DNA of 42,323 nucleotides, taken from the NCBI GenBank assembly GCA_012799455.1, contig JAAZLE010000014.1, forward strand, positions 1-42,323, written 5' to 3'. This document shows, one piece after another, positions 17,503 to 25,743 of the stretch (position 1 is the first letter of the stretch; every line of letters begins with the position of its first letter). The notes under the pieces are model-generated. The model saw nothing but the letters and a program-made list of their open reading frames with translations. It made no database searches and was not told where the DNA came from. Source of the stretch: Clostridiales bacterium. GTDB taxonomy: Bacteria; Bacillota; Clostridia; Christensenellales; DTU072. A program made the translations under genes and the position numbers.

Positions 17503-18159
17503 TTAGTGAGCTAGTAAAAACTTTTCTAACTCGCTGACTGTACTAACAATATAGTTTGGTTTATATTCTTCAAACTCTTCTTTTGAACCATATCCGTATA
17601 GGACAGCAATAGAATCTATCCCTAGGGTTTTTGCGCCAATAACATCATGTTTTCTATCACCTATCATCAAATACTTAGTTAGTTCCTTGTCTCCTATAAA
17701 CTCAATAGCTCTTTTTATGACATCGCTTTTCTTATGGTCAATCTCGTTCATTTCCGCCCCAAATATTCCCTTAAAATATTTTGCAATGCCAAAGTGCTCT
17801 AAAATGATGTTTGCATAATATAAAGGTTTAGATGTTGCAACTAGCATGGTTTTTCCTAACTTTTCTACGTTTTTCAACAAGTCTTCCATGCCTTCATATA
17901 CCTCATTTTCCAACGCTCCTTTGGCAGTATAATATTCTCTATACTTAGAACGAGCTTCTAGCGCTTCTTCTTCAGTAAAACCATAAAGTTGCATAAAGCC
18001 TTCGATAAGTGGCGGACCTATAAAAGCCTCTAGCTTATTGAGGTTATTTTCAACTATGCCCGCACATTTTAATGCATATTGTACAGCTTTAGTAATCCCC
18101 TCTCTAGGTTCAGTAAGTGTTCCATCTAAATCAAAAAGTAAAATATCATATTTTCTCAT
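17503..18159 (-). CDS. HAD-superfamily phosphatase, phosphoglycolate phosphatase-like
   Basis: The 218-aa protein has HAD motif I DLDGT (Asp10 nucleophile, Asp12), motif II VATSKP (about 107-112), the motif III lysine in the HKKSDVIKRA region and motif IV IGDRKHDVIGAK (about 163-174). An alpha-helical cap follows motif I. This is the Gph/PpaX-like subgroup, which removes phosphate from small metabolites; the substrate cannot be assigned. Start: an in-frame upstream ATG at 18270 exists. The site GAGGTGG directly before ATG 18159, and the start of similarity there, support the shorter protein. It diverges from guaA. Confidence 0.82.
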   Translation of the reverse strand: MRKYDILLFDLDGTLTEPREGITKAVQYALKCAGIVENNLNKLEAFIGPPLIEGFMQLYGFTEEEALEARSKYREYYTAKGALENEVYEGMEDLLKNVEKLGKTMLVATSKPLYYANIILEHFGIAKYFKGIFGAEMNEIDHKKSDVIKRAIEFIGDKELTKYLMIGDRKHDVIGAKTLGIDSIAVLYGYGSKEEFEEYKPNYIVSTVSELEKFLLAH

Positions 18160-18332
18160 ACATCCACCTCGGAGAGATTTTACCATACTATCTAACTTCT
18201 GCGCTAGCATATGGCTAGTTAACTCGTCATTATAAAAAATCAAAGGCCAGTAACTATCTGAACTTAACAATCATAAACGTGCTAACTATTACATAAATTA
18301 CAAAAAATAATAGATAGTATTTCTATCAAAAG

Positions 18333-18362
18333 TTTACATTTACGTAGCTATTGTAGTATTAT
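18333..18362 (+). promoter_or_regulatory. Promoter of guaA
   Basis: -35 TTTACA (18333-18338), 18-nt spacer, -10 TATTAT (18357-18362). No purine riboswitch is visible in the short leader. Confidence 0.5.
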
Positions 18363-18393
18363 TTACTTAAATTGAAACAGACAGGAGAACCAC

Positions 18394-19644
18394 ATGAAAC
18401 AAGACTTAATAGCAATTATAGACCTTGGGAGAGATGATAATGCAGAACTTGCTCGTGAAATACGCAGTTTAGGTGTTTATAGCGAGGTATATCCTCAAGA
18501 AACAACCATAGAGCACATACAGTCTAGAGGTGTGCTAAAAGGATTTATATTTAACGGTTCTGAAATTGATGTTAATGACCTTCCTTTTCATAAAAACTAT
18601 GTAACTACGGCCCCTTATACTACCAAGGAAGCACTTAACTCATCTAAAGCCTTAAATTCCTTTGTTTTTAATACATGTGGTGCGAGTAAAACATGGAATG
18701 CAGATAATTTCATAGATGACCAAGTTGCCTTAATCCGCAAAGCTGTTGGTAAAGAAAAAGTTTTGCTTGCTCTTTCTGGCGGTGTTGACAGTTCAGTAGT
18801 AGCTGCCTTACTAATAAAAGCAATTGGCGGTGAAAACGTAATATGTGTACACGTTAATAATGGACTTATGAGAAAGGGAGAATCTGAAGCAGTTATAGAT
18901 GTTTTTTCTAACTACTTGAAGGATAATCTAATCTACATTGATGCAACTGATAGATTTTTAAATAAACTTGTTGGCGTTAGTGATCCTGAAACAAAACGTA
19001 AGATTATTGGCAACGAGTTCATTTATATCTTTGAAGAAGAAGCTAAAAAGCACAAAGATATAAAGTTTTTAGGTCAAGGAACCATATATTCAGATGTTAT
19101 TGAAAGTGGTACCAAGGCTGGAAAAGCAATTAAAGCTCACCATAATGTAGGCGGTCTTCCTGAAGATCTTTCATTCACCCTAGTTGAGCCTATAAAGTAC
19201 CTGTTTAAAGATGAAGTTAGAGCTTGTGGAAAAGCTTTAGGTCTTCCAGACGAAATGGTATATAGACAACCATTCCCAGGTCCAGGGCTTGGTGTCCGTT
19301 GCCTGGGCGCAATAACCCGTGATCGACTAGAAAGTCTTAGAGAAGCAGATGCAATCCTAAGAGAAGAGTTTGCAAAAACTGGCCTATCTAAAAAGGTATG
19401 GCAATATTTTATTGCGATTCCAGATATGAAAACAGTTGGAGTTAGGAACAAAAGCCGTTCAATGGGATTTGTAGCAATCATTCGTGCAGTGAACACTACC
19501 GACGCAATGACCGCAACGATTGAGCACATTGACTATCAAATCCTAGATCGCATAACCCAAAGAATCATAACCGAGGTCCCCACCATTAACCGCGTCTGCT
19601 ACGACCTCACCCCAAAGCCCACCGGCACAATAGAATGGGAGTAA
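18394..19644 (+). CDS. guaA: GMP synthase with degenerate glutamine amidotransferase domain
   Basis: The protein has 416 aa against about 510-525 for bacterial GuaA. The ATP-pyrophosphatase domain is intact: P-loop SGGVDSS at residues 128-134, then the dimerisation part with QPFPGPGLGVRCLG and the C-terminal KPTGTIEWE. It adenylates XMP and aminates it to GMP. The N-terminal glutaminase domain is only about 105 residues long. Residues 5-60 align with the start of a class-I GATase, including LGVYSEVYP. The sequence then jumps to NSFVFNTCGASKTWNADNF, normally the end of that domain. The nucleophile-elbow cysteine and the His-Glu dyad region are missing. It must use free ammonia or a separate glutaminase. 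The reading frame is clean, so this is not a recent pseudogene. Confidence 0.92.
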   Translation: MKQDLIAIIDLGRDDNAELAREIRSLGVYSEVYPQETTIEHIQSRGVLKGFIFNGSEIDVNDLPFHKNYVTTAPYTTKEALNSSKALNSFVFNTCGASKTWNADNFIDDQVALIRKAVGKEKVLLALSGGVDSSVVAALLIKAIGGENVICVHVNNGLMRKGESEAVIDVFSNYLKDNLIYIDATDRFLNKLVGVSDPETKRKIIGNEFIYIFEEEAKKHKDIKFLGQGTIYSDVIESGTKAGKAIKAHHNVGGLPEDLSFTLVEPIKYLFKDEVRACGKALGLPDEMVYRQPFPGPGLGVRCLGAITRDRLESLREADAILREEFAKTGLSKKVWQYFIAIPDMKTVGVRNKSRSMGFVAIIRAVNTTDAMTATIEHIDYQILDRITQRIITEVPTINRVCYDLTPKPTGTIEWE

Positions 19645-19715
19645 AACAGTATTAATTACCCTACCATATCGTTTGTATTAATAAAAACCGTGACAGGTCT
19701 TTTCTCAAATGGAGG

Positions 19716-19737
19716 CTAGCACAGAACTAGCACAGAA
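19716..19737 (+). repeat. 11-bp tandem duplication between SD and start codon
   Basis: CTAGCACAGAA occurs twice in direct succession (19716-19726 and 19727-19737). It separates GGAGG (19711-19715) from ATG 19738 by 22 nt instead of 11. Confidence 0.95.
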
Positions 19738-20700
19738 ATGGATTATCAGAAACTACTAAAGATTAGTGATGCCTGGTTGAAATACGCAATCCTTCTCAAC
19801 TTGGACCATAAACCTGATGATTTCATTGCAATACAAAACATGGCACTAGCTGATGACAGAATAAGAAGATATCTTTCTGATATTACATCTTTTCATGATA
19901 ATCTAGTAACGAATCATAAAAACCCCGATTTACCCATACATAAATTATTGTTCCTACTAGATCTCGGATTTAATACGGACGTTCCCGAAATAAGCGAAGC
20001 TATACAGCAAATACTTAAATATAAAGATGAAAATGGCGTATATATGTCCAAAACCAATATCCCAAAACATTTTGGCGGCACTGGCGAAGACGTATTTAGT
20101 TGGTGTTTATGCGACGCCCCATTACTTTTACTTGCTCTACTAAAGGCAGGCGTTAATTATAATCAACTTATAAAACCTGGTGTTGATTACTTGGCATCTT
20201 TATGGCAAAAAAATGGGTTCCCCTGCACTGTATCCCCTGAACTAGGAAAATTCCGCGGTCCTGGTAAGAAAGATGATTGCTGCCCATATGCAACACTCAT
20301 AATGACCGACTTATTATCTTATATACCAGAATATAGAAATTCGCAAGTTGCTATTTCCTCTGTTAATTCTCTACTTAGCCTATGGGAAAATAGCCTAAAC
20401 CAACACCCATATATGTTTTTTATGGGTACAGATTTCCGCAAACTTAAAGCCCCTTCAATCTGGTATGATATTGTAAGCGTAACGGGAGTTCTAAGCAAAT
20501 ATTCATTTGTCCAAAAAGATAAACGTTTTATCGAAATGGTTGAAGTTATTGAAGGTAAAAAAGATAAAGATGGTCTTTTTACACCCGAATCAGTATATCA
20601 AAAACTGAAAGATTGGGATTTTGGACAGAAAAAATCACCATCTCCCTACTTAACATATCTTTGTTATCAAATTTTTGAAAGAAGTAACTATGCCTTTTGA
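19738..20700 (+). CDS. Unassigned protein, possible alpha/alpha-toroid (terpenoid cyclase-like) fold
   Basis: I cannot name this 320-aa soluble protein. It has no signal peptide or membrane span. Several helical pairs end in glycine-containing turns such as DENGVYMS, LWQKNGFPC and DKDGLFTPES. This is the repeat style of squalene-cyclase/prenyltransferase alpha/alpha-barrel domains, but the catalytic DxDD or QW motifs are not evident. A KDDCCPYAT motif (about 178-186) with paired cysteines and a DVFSWCLCDAP stretch may be functional. It follows guaA on the same strand after 93 nt. Its strong SD is abnormally far from the ATG because of the 11-bp duplication. The downstream gene converges only 19 nt away. 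Confidence 0.6.
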   Translation: MDYQKLLKISDAWLKYAILLNLDHKPDDFIAIQNMALADDRIRRYLSDITSFHDNLVTNHKNPDLPIHKLLFLLDLGFNTDVPEISEAIQQILKYKDENGVYMSKTNIPKHFGGTGEDVFSWCLCDAPLLLLALLKAGVNYNQLIKPGVDYLASLWQKNGFPCTVSPELGKFRGPGKKDDCCPYATLIMTDLLSYIPEYRNSQVAISSVNSLLSLWENSLNQHPYMFFMGTDFRKLKAPSIWYDIVSVTGVLSKYSFVQKDKRFIEMVEVIEGKKDKDGLFTPESVYQKLKDWDFGQKKSPSPYLTYLCYQIFERSNYAF

Positions 20701-20719
20701 AATGTATCACTTAATAAAA

Positions 20720-21232
20720 CTATAAAATCTTAACAATACGTTCTTTATATGTTGGTTTATTATTTTCAAATATTGTTTCCATAATGCTTATATAAGATGC
20801 TTTTATATCTATTTTAGGAGCCTTGACTAAAATATTTGTATTGATACGTGCTTTTCGTGCAATGGTAATATGAGCACTAAAATTCTTTCGGTCAAAAGGT
20901 ATATTTGCCTTTTCAAGATTGGATCTTACAAGGCTTGCTAATTCTTTTAATTTGCTTTCATTGTCTATTCCAAGCCAAAGAATCTTACCGCTTGGGGTAT
21001 TAAAATAACCTAAGCGATTTGTGGAGATTTCAAAAGGTTTAAACTCTATATTTTCAATTGCTTTTTTAACACACTCTAATCTATTGGTTTCTCCTATAAA
21101 GACTAGTGTTATATGCGCGTTGTCAGGGTCTATAAAATTTGCCTGAATATTTTCTTTTTTCAAGCTCGTTATATATTCTCTAATCTGCTGCCTGTTTTCT
21201 ACGCTTAAATTAATTGAAATAAAAAGTCTCAT
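20720..21232 (-). CDS. thpR: RNA 2',3'-cyclic phosphodiesterase (2H family, LigT-like)
   Basis: The 170-aa protein has both signature tetrads of the 2H phosphoesterase fold: His40-x-Thr42 in NAHITLVFIGE and His121-x-Thr123 in SAHITIARK. Length and spacing match ThpR/LigT, which opens 2',3'-cyclic phosphate ends of RNA in vitro; its cellular role remains unclear. ATG 21232 directly follows the TAG stop of the ThiF-like gene (21233-21235), so translation is probably coupled. It is the last gene of the AOR operon, an association whose meaning is not evident. Confidence 0.9.
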   Translation of the reverse strand: MRLFISINLSVENRQQIREYITSLKKENIQANFIDPDNAHITLVFIGETNRLECVKKAIENIEFKPFEISTNRLGYFNTPSGKILWLGIDNESKLKELASLVRSNLEKANIPFDRKNFSAHITIARKARINTNILVKAPKIDIKASYISIMETIFENNKPTYKERIVKIL

Positions 21233-21868
21233 CTAAATATTAATTACCTTGGTGGTTGATGCGATAAAATCAACAATAAAAAGCTCACCTTTACTAAGAG
21301 TTTTTTCTCCACTTAGAAGTTTAGCCATTTGTGAAACTTGTATTGATGCAATTAGTGAAGGTACAAAACTAAGGGTTTTCCCAGGTTTTATTTCTTCACC
21401 ACTATAAAGTTTTGAGATTGTTTTTTCCCCTGGCCTCACAACTGCAACATGACCGTACATGCCATCAATTGCGCCATGGATAATAGGCACATTATATAAT
21501 TCGCCAAACCTTTCGAGTAGCAATCTAGACGCTATATTATCCGTTGCGTCAATAACACAATCCACATCCTTAATTAACTCAAAATATTCCTCATTAAAAA
21601 AACCTGTTACCGCGATAGCTTCGGTAACTCCCACTTCATTACAACTTTCAGCCGCAACTTCGGCCTTATTCTTTCCAAGTGTTTGTTTTTTGCAATATAA
21701 TTGCCGGTCAATGTTTGATTGACTAAATAAATCACCATCAAAAACAAAAATTTTAGCAAGCCCAAGTCTAGATGCAAGCCCTATTATGTACCCACCTAAT
21801 CCACCGGCACCTATAACTGCTATGGTTTTATCACTAATTTTTAATTTTATATCTTCAATCGATTCCAC
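21233..21868 (-). CDS. ThiF/MoeB/HesA-family adenylyltransferase
   Basis: The 211-aa E1-like enzyme has the nucleotide-binding loop VIGAGGLGGYI (about 18-28), FDGDLFSQSNIDRQLYC (about 43-59, the ATP-contacting Arg segment) and DCVIDATDN (about 103-111). The zinc-binding CxxC pairs of full-length MoeB are absent and the protein is short, as in HesA-type partners. It should adenylate the C-terminal glycine of a sulfur-carrier protein; the obvious partner is the MoaD-like protein encoded just upstream. Together with the tungsten AOR gene this suggests a dedicated sulfur step for tungstopterin synthesis. The gene order AOR-MoaD-ThiF is seen in many anaerobes. Confidence 0.88.
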   Translation of the reverse strand: MESIEDIKLKISDKTIAVIGAGGLGGYIIGLASRLGLAKIFVFDGDLFSQSNIDRQLYCKKQTLGKNKAEVAAESCNEVGVTEAIAVTGFFNEEYFELIKDVDCVIDATDNIASRLLLERFGELYNVPIIHGAIDGMYGHVAVVRPGEKTISKLYSGEEIKPGKTLSFVPSLIASIQVSQMAKLLSGEKTLSKGELFIVDFIASTTKVINI

Positions 21869-21895
21869 TTATCTTACTATCATAAAGTTTTTAAG

Positions 21896-22144
21896 TTATC
21901 CACCAGATGCGGGACTCATTATAAACACCTCATCCCCTGGATTTAATTTAGTTCGATATTTTTTTAGGTCCATAAAATTCTTCCCATTGACAAGAATGAT
22001 AGAATTTTTTAATTCTTTTACCGTATAAAATGAATTATAATGATGAAGTTTCTTTAGCAAATCGTTGATGTCTTTGGCGTCCGTTTCCCACTCCGCCATG
22101 CCATAGTTAAGTCTATATAAGCCAAAAAACTCTACTTTTATCAT
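21896..22144 (-). CDS. MoaD/ThiS-family sulfur carrier protein
   Basis: The 82-aa beta-grasp protein ends in PASGG, the di-glycine tail that is adenylated and thiocarboxylated. KLNPGDEVFIMSPASGG is typical of MoaD. The upstream neighbour is the aldehyde:ferredoxin oxidoreductase (18 nt away). The downstream neighbour is the E1-like enzyme, after 27 nt. It is likely the small subunit of a molybdopterin synthase-like reaction or a sulfur donor specific to tungstopterin. The large subunit MoaE is not in the window. Confidence 0.87.
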   Translation of the reverse strand: MIKVEFFGLYRLNYGMAEWETDAKDINDLLKKLHHYNSFYTVKELKNSIILVNGKNFMDLKKYRTKLNPGDEVFIMSPASGG

Positions 22145-22161
22145 TATATTAACCCCAAATA

Positions 22162-24180
22162 CTAAACTTCTTTCTTAGCTTTTTCTTTTACCTTTTTCTC
22201 TTTTTTAGGTTTAGGCGGTATGACTTTTATTTCACCTTGAATTTCAAGAGGTCTCTCCGCAATTACATCTAAGTCTTTCTCTCTAATGCGGTAATATTTC
22301 AAAGTGCGTTTTTTGATACTACCATTTTTGTCCCATCCTCTTGCACGGTAGAACTGCTTCCTTAGTTTTTCTAAAGGCACTCTACTCTTCGGATTATCTG
22401 GTATTTGTAAATCTTCAACTAGCCTCTTTGGCAGTTTATCATCCTTTGAATCTATTCCGAGCCTAGCGTTTATACTTCTTTCTAAGTTAAAGCCTCTTGA
22501 ACCAAATTTTAAAAACTCACCAATATTCATTCTCATGCCTGTTGCATATTTGATCATAGCAGCATGAGGAACCATTGCAGAAATATTTACCTGCAGTAGT
22601 CCTGGCCACCTGTTAACAAGTCCAATTACAGGCCCTAAGTATGGGAATACTTTATTTACGAGTCTTGTTACAAAAGAGTTAGGTTTACTGTATAAAAACC
22701 CAGGGAACACTGCATATGTTGTGAACAAGCAACTTCCTCCAGCTGATGCAGCCTCCATAACGTTTTGTAAAAATATCGATAGTTGCGCCTTCCCATGAGT
22801 CGTATATGGATTAATTGTTAGCCCTAGTCCCTCTAAAACAACCATATACCCTGCGTTTAAGTGGCAACCGCCCCTATTACCTACGGCATATCCAAGACCT
22901 TGTCCAATAGCACCACGTGGTTCATATGCAGCAAACTCCATACCTTTTGCATTCATACAAAATTCTTCGCCACCATATTTTTGGGAAAGAAACCTACTAC
23001 CATTTGCCATCTGGTCTGCTTCTTGAGTACTTCTATGTGCTATATCATGAAAAACTTGAGATATATTATCTATCTTACCGAACTCAACTCCACTATTCCA
23101 CATACCTTTCTCATTAAGTTCCATAGCAAACGCAAGAGTGCCAGCTGCAGATATAACGTCCATTCCTAGCTCATCTAATTCGTAATTCCATTTAATGATA
23201 CTTTCTAAATCGCTGTTCATGATGTTTGCTCCAAGCAATCCTAGAGCTTCAACTTCTGGACCTTTAACTTGCTTCCCATCAACCTCGCAAACACGCCCAC
23301 ACTGTATTGGACAAGTTATACAGCCCTTGTTTTTAACTAAATGCTTTTCAGCAAGCTCTTCTCCACTGATACTTCTAAACTCATCAAATTGACCTGCGCT
23401 AAAGTTTTTTGTTGCAAGAATGTGTTTTTGTTGCATTGAAGCGAGAAGTGCTGCCGTTCCAAGCCTAGGTAACTGCTCTCCCGTAATAGGATGCTTCGTT
23501 AAATATTGCGTCCAGCTTTTTCTTAATTTAGCAAACTTATCTGTATTATATATCGGTATTTTAAACTTTCCATCGGCAACAACTGCTTTCAAGTTTTTAC
23601 TACCCATGACAGCACCCATTCCACCACGTCCTGCTGCACGTTCCTCGCTAACTACACAGGCATATCTTACTAAGTTCTCACCTGCTGGTCCTATAACCAT
23701 TTTGCCTAATCTTTTATTTCCTAATAGCTCTTGTGTTTCACCTGTAGTTTTTCCTTTTAAAAACTCTGCATCTTTAAAACTAATTTGATCTTCTAAAATT
23801 TCAACATATGTTAATTTTTCGCTTTTACCTACAATTATCGCGGCATCATATCCAGCACTTTTAAGTTTCATACCAAAATTGCCACCACAGTTACTCGATG
23901 TTAAAATGCCAGTCAAAGGAGAAATTGCACTTATGTTAAACCTAGAACTGCATGGAGCCATAGTTCCTGTCAATGGGCAGTTAGTAATTACTAGAGGGTT
24001 TTCTGGTGATAATGGATCCATTGGACCTTTAACAAAGTCATTAATAATTCTAGCGGCTAAAACTTTGCCTCCTAAAAACAGCCTACGGTCTCTATCATTA
24101 ATTGGGTATTCTTCTACCTTTTGAGTAGTTAAATCAATTTTAATTACCTTGCCAGTATATCCACCATACTTTGTTGCCAT
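22162..24180 (-). CDS. aor: Tungsten aldehyde:ferredoxin oxidoreductase
   Basis: The 672-aa enzyme is of the AOR family, which oxidises aldehydes to acids (or reduces acids) with ferredoxin using a bis-pterin tungsten centre. Recognisable parts are the N-terminal GGYTGKVIKIDLTT, the AOR motif RGGMGAVMGSKNLKA (about 185-199), and 4Fe-4S ligands Cys287-x2-Cys290-x3-Cys294 with a probable fourth at Cys484. The C-terminus has a Lys/Glu-rich tail (about 645-672) beyond the usual length. ATG 24180 has AAGGAGG. It leads an operon with MoaD-like, ThiF-like and ThpR genes. The physiological aldehyde is not readable from sequence; amino-acid-derived or acetaldehyde oxidation is plausible in a fermenter. 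Confidence 0.93.
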   Translation of the reverse strand: MATKYGGYTGKVIKIDLTTQKVEEYPINDRDRRLFLGGKVLAARIINDFVKGPMDPLSPENPLVITNCPLTGTMAPCSSRFNISAISPLTGILTSSNCGGNFGMKLKSAGYDAAIIVGKSEKLTYVEILEDQISFKDAEFLKGKTTGETQELLGNKRLGKMVIGPAGENLVRYACVVSEERAAGRGGMGAVMGSKNLKAVVADGKFKIPIYNTDKFAKLRKSWTQYLTKHPITGEQLPRLGTAALLASMQQKHILATKNFSAGQFDEFRSISGEELAEKHLVKNKGCITCPIQCGRVCEVDGKQVKGPEVEALGLLGANIMNSDLESIIKWNYELDELGMDVISAAGTLAFAMELNEKGMWNSGVEFGKIDNISQVFHDIAHRSTQEADQMANGSRFLSQKYGGEEFCMNAKGMEFAAYEPRGAIGQGLGYAVGNRGGCHLNAGYMVVLEGLGLTINPYTTHGKAQLSIFLQNVMEAASAGGSCLFTTYAVFPGFLYSKPNSFVTRLVNKVFPYLGPVIGLVNRWPGLLQVNISAMVPHAAMIKYATGMRMNIGEFLKFGSRGFNLERSINARLGIDSKDDKLPKRLVEDLQIPDNPKSRVPLEKLRKQFYRARGWDKNGSIKKRTLKYYRIREKDLDVIAERPLEIQGEIKVIPPKPKKEKKVKEKAKKEV

Positions 24181-24231
24181 ATTAATCCTCCTTAAAAATA
24201 AGGTTTATTTAAATAATATCTTACTTATTGT

Positions 24232-24260
24232 AGTATATAATAAAAAAGAACTGGATTCAA
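24232..24260 (-). promoter_or_regulatory. Promoter of the AOR operon
   Basis: -35 TTGAAT (24255-24260), 17-nt spacer, -10 TATACT (24232-24237) on the minus strand. The -35 lies in the loop of the upstream his terminator and the T-run falls in the spacer. Confidence 0.55.
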
Positions 24261-24272
24261 TATTACCAGTTC
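24242..24272 (-). terminator. Terminator of the histidine operon
   Basis: On the minus strand GAACTGG (24266-24272) pairs with CCAGTTC (24248-24254) and is followed by six T (24242-24247). It lies about 60 nt after the hisE stop. Confidence 0.85.
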
Positions 24273-24329
24273 CATTATTTAATATAAGACATCATGCAAA
24301 ATGCTTGATTAGCTATTAAACGACTATCC

Positions 24330-24656
24330 TTATGAGTCCTTGTTTGTTACATGTATTTTTTTCAGATTTAATTGTTTTTGAGTTCTTTTAACTAGCTCTT
24401 CTTCGATGTCCTCAACCCCTACTCCTAGTTCAACTAACATGACTAAAATATGATAAATAAGATCGCATGTCTCATTAACTATATCTTCTCTATTCTCGTT
24501 TTTAGCTGCTATAACCATCTCTGTGCATTCTTCTCCACACTTTTTAAGTATTTTATCGATGCCTTTTTCAAAAAGATAACAGGTGTACGACCCCTCTATT
24601 TTATCTTCTTTTCTTTGCTCTATCACAGCAAAAAGATCTTTAATTGTGTTTCCCAT
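24330..24656 (-). CDS. hisE: Phosphoribosyl-ATP pyrophosphatase
   Basis: The 108-aa all-alpha MazG-like enzyme hydrolyses phosphoribosyl-ATP to phosphoribosyl-AMP, the second step of histidine synthesis. The acidic metal-binding helices KKCGEECTEMVIAAKNE (about 38-54) and NETCDLIYHILVML (about 61-74) are clear. It is a separate gene rather than fused to hisI, as in many Clostridia. It is the last gene of the his operon, 12 nt behind hisI, with an AGGAG site and a terminator downstream. Confidence 0.94.
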   Translation of the reverse strand: MGNTIKDLFAVIEQRKEDKIEGSYTCYLFEKGIDKILKKCGEECTEMVIAAKNENREDIVNETCDLIYHILVMLVELGVGVEDIEEELVKRTQKQLNLKKIHVTNKDS

Positions 24657-24668
24657 AATTCACTCCTA

Positions 24669-24983
24669 TTATTTTATCTTATTGAAGAAACAGGACATAG
24701 CGCCCGTATGACAAGCAACACCAGTTTGCTCTACAAAAACTAACAATGTATCATCATCACAATCTGCATATATTTCTATTATTTTTTGCACATGTCCCGA
24801 TGTTTCTCCTTTTTTCCAAATCTGTTTTCTTGATCTGCTATAAAAATGTGTATATCCCGTAGATAGTGATAAATTAAAACTTTCCTCGTTCATATATGCC
24901 AACATTAAAACGTCTTTAGTTTTTGCATCTTGAACGATGGTTGGTACTAATTCTAATTTTTTAAATAAATGTGAATAATCCAT
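24669..24983 (-). CDS. hisI: Phosphoribosyl-AMP cyclohydrolase
   Basis: The 104-aa enzyme opens the adenine ring of phosphoribosyl-AMP. Conserved residues are visible in [27 protein letters not shown], the Asp-rich metal site DCDDDTLL (about 74-81) and GVACHTG with the zinc cysteine. Normal length for a stand-alone HisI. It lies between hisA (13 nt upstream) and hisE (12 nt downstream). A hisF gene, often found before hisI, is missing. Confidence 0.95.
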   Translation of the reverse strand: MDYSHLFKKLELVPTIVQDAKTKDVLMLAYMNEESFNLSLSTGYTHFYSRSRKQIWKKGETSGHVQKIIEIYADCDDDTLLVFVEQTGVACHTGAMSCFFNKIK

Positions 24984-24996
24984 AAAACTCCCCTAT

Positions 24997-25710
24997 CTAT
25001 TCTTTTGAAACTTTTATGGCTTCTTCTAGCGAAAGAGTATTTGCATAAAGGCTTTTCCCGCAAATCGCACCATAAATATTTAACTCTTTTAATTTCTTAA
25101 TGTCCTCTATATCTTTCACTCCACCACTAGATATAATGTTGTATTTATAAATATTTTGTATCTCAATTATATCTTTTGTATTGACTCCAGCTAACGTGCC
25201 ATCTTTTGAAATGTCTGTATAAGTTATATATTTGACGCCCATATCTTGAAGGTCTTTGATGTAATCTAAGTAATTTAAACCACTGTCTACATGCCATCCA
25301 TCTGTTTTAACTTTCCCGTCTCTAGCGTCAACACCCACTATTATCTTATCTTGATGGTTAGTAAGTGCCTTACGCAAAAACCCTGGATTAGTGACCGCTG
25401 CGGTTCCAATAACTACCTTATCAACGCCAGCATTAAGACATCTTTCCACACACTCAAGACTACGAATACCACCACCTACATCTATTTTAATAGGGTATTC
25501 ACATAGCTTTTCAATTATTGTAAAGTTTTCACTTTCTTCGCCTCTTGCAGCATTTAAATCAACCAGATGCAAATGTGTCGCACCTTTCGAAATAAATCTT
25601 TCCACTGTTTCGTAAGGGTCATCAGCCACCTGCTTAGCAGTACTATATTCCCCTTGATAAAGCCTAACACATTTCCCATTTAACAAATCAATCGCTGGAA
25701 ATATAATCAT
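24997..25710 (-). CDS. hisA: ProFAR isomerase
   Basis: The 237-aa (beta/alpha)8 barrel converts ProFAR to PRFAR. It begins MIIFPAIDLLNGKCVRL with the catalytic Asp8; the second acid lies in TYTDISKDGTLAG (about 163-175). The phosphate-binding glycines are in IDVGGGIRS and ISSGGVKD. The motif set (DLLNGK, and GVNT after the second acid) is HisA rather than HisF. It follows hisB by 33 nt. In most operons hisH and hisF flank this gene; here neither is present. Confidence 0.95.
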   Translation of the reverse strand: MIIFPAIDLLNGKCVRLYQGEYSTAKQVADDPYETVERFISKGATHLHLVDLNAARGEESENFTIIEKLCEYPIKIDVGGGIRSLECVERCLNAGVDKVVIGTAAVTNPGFLRKALTNHQDKIIVGVDARDGKVKTDGWHVDSGLNYLDYIKDLQDMGVKYITYTDISKDGTLAGVNTKDIIEIQNIYKYNIISSGGVKDIEDIKKLKELNIYGAICGKSLYANTLSLEEAIKVSKE

Positions 25711-25743
25711 TTTCTCTCCCTTAGTTCCTTTAATAAATCGTTT

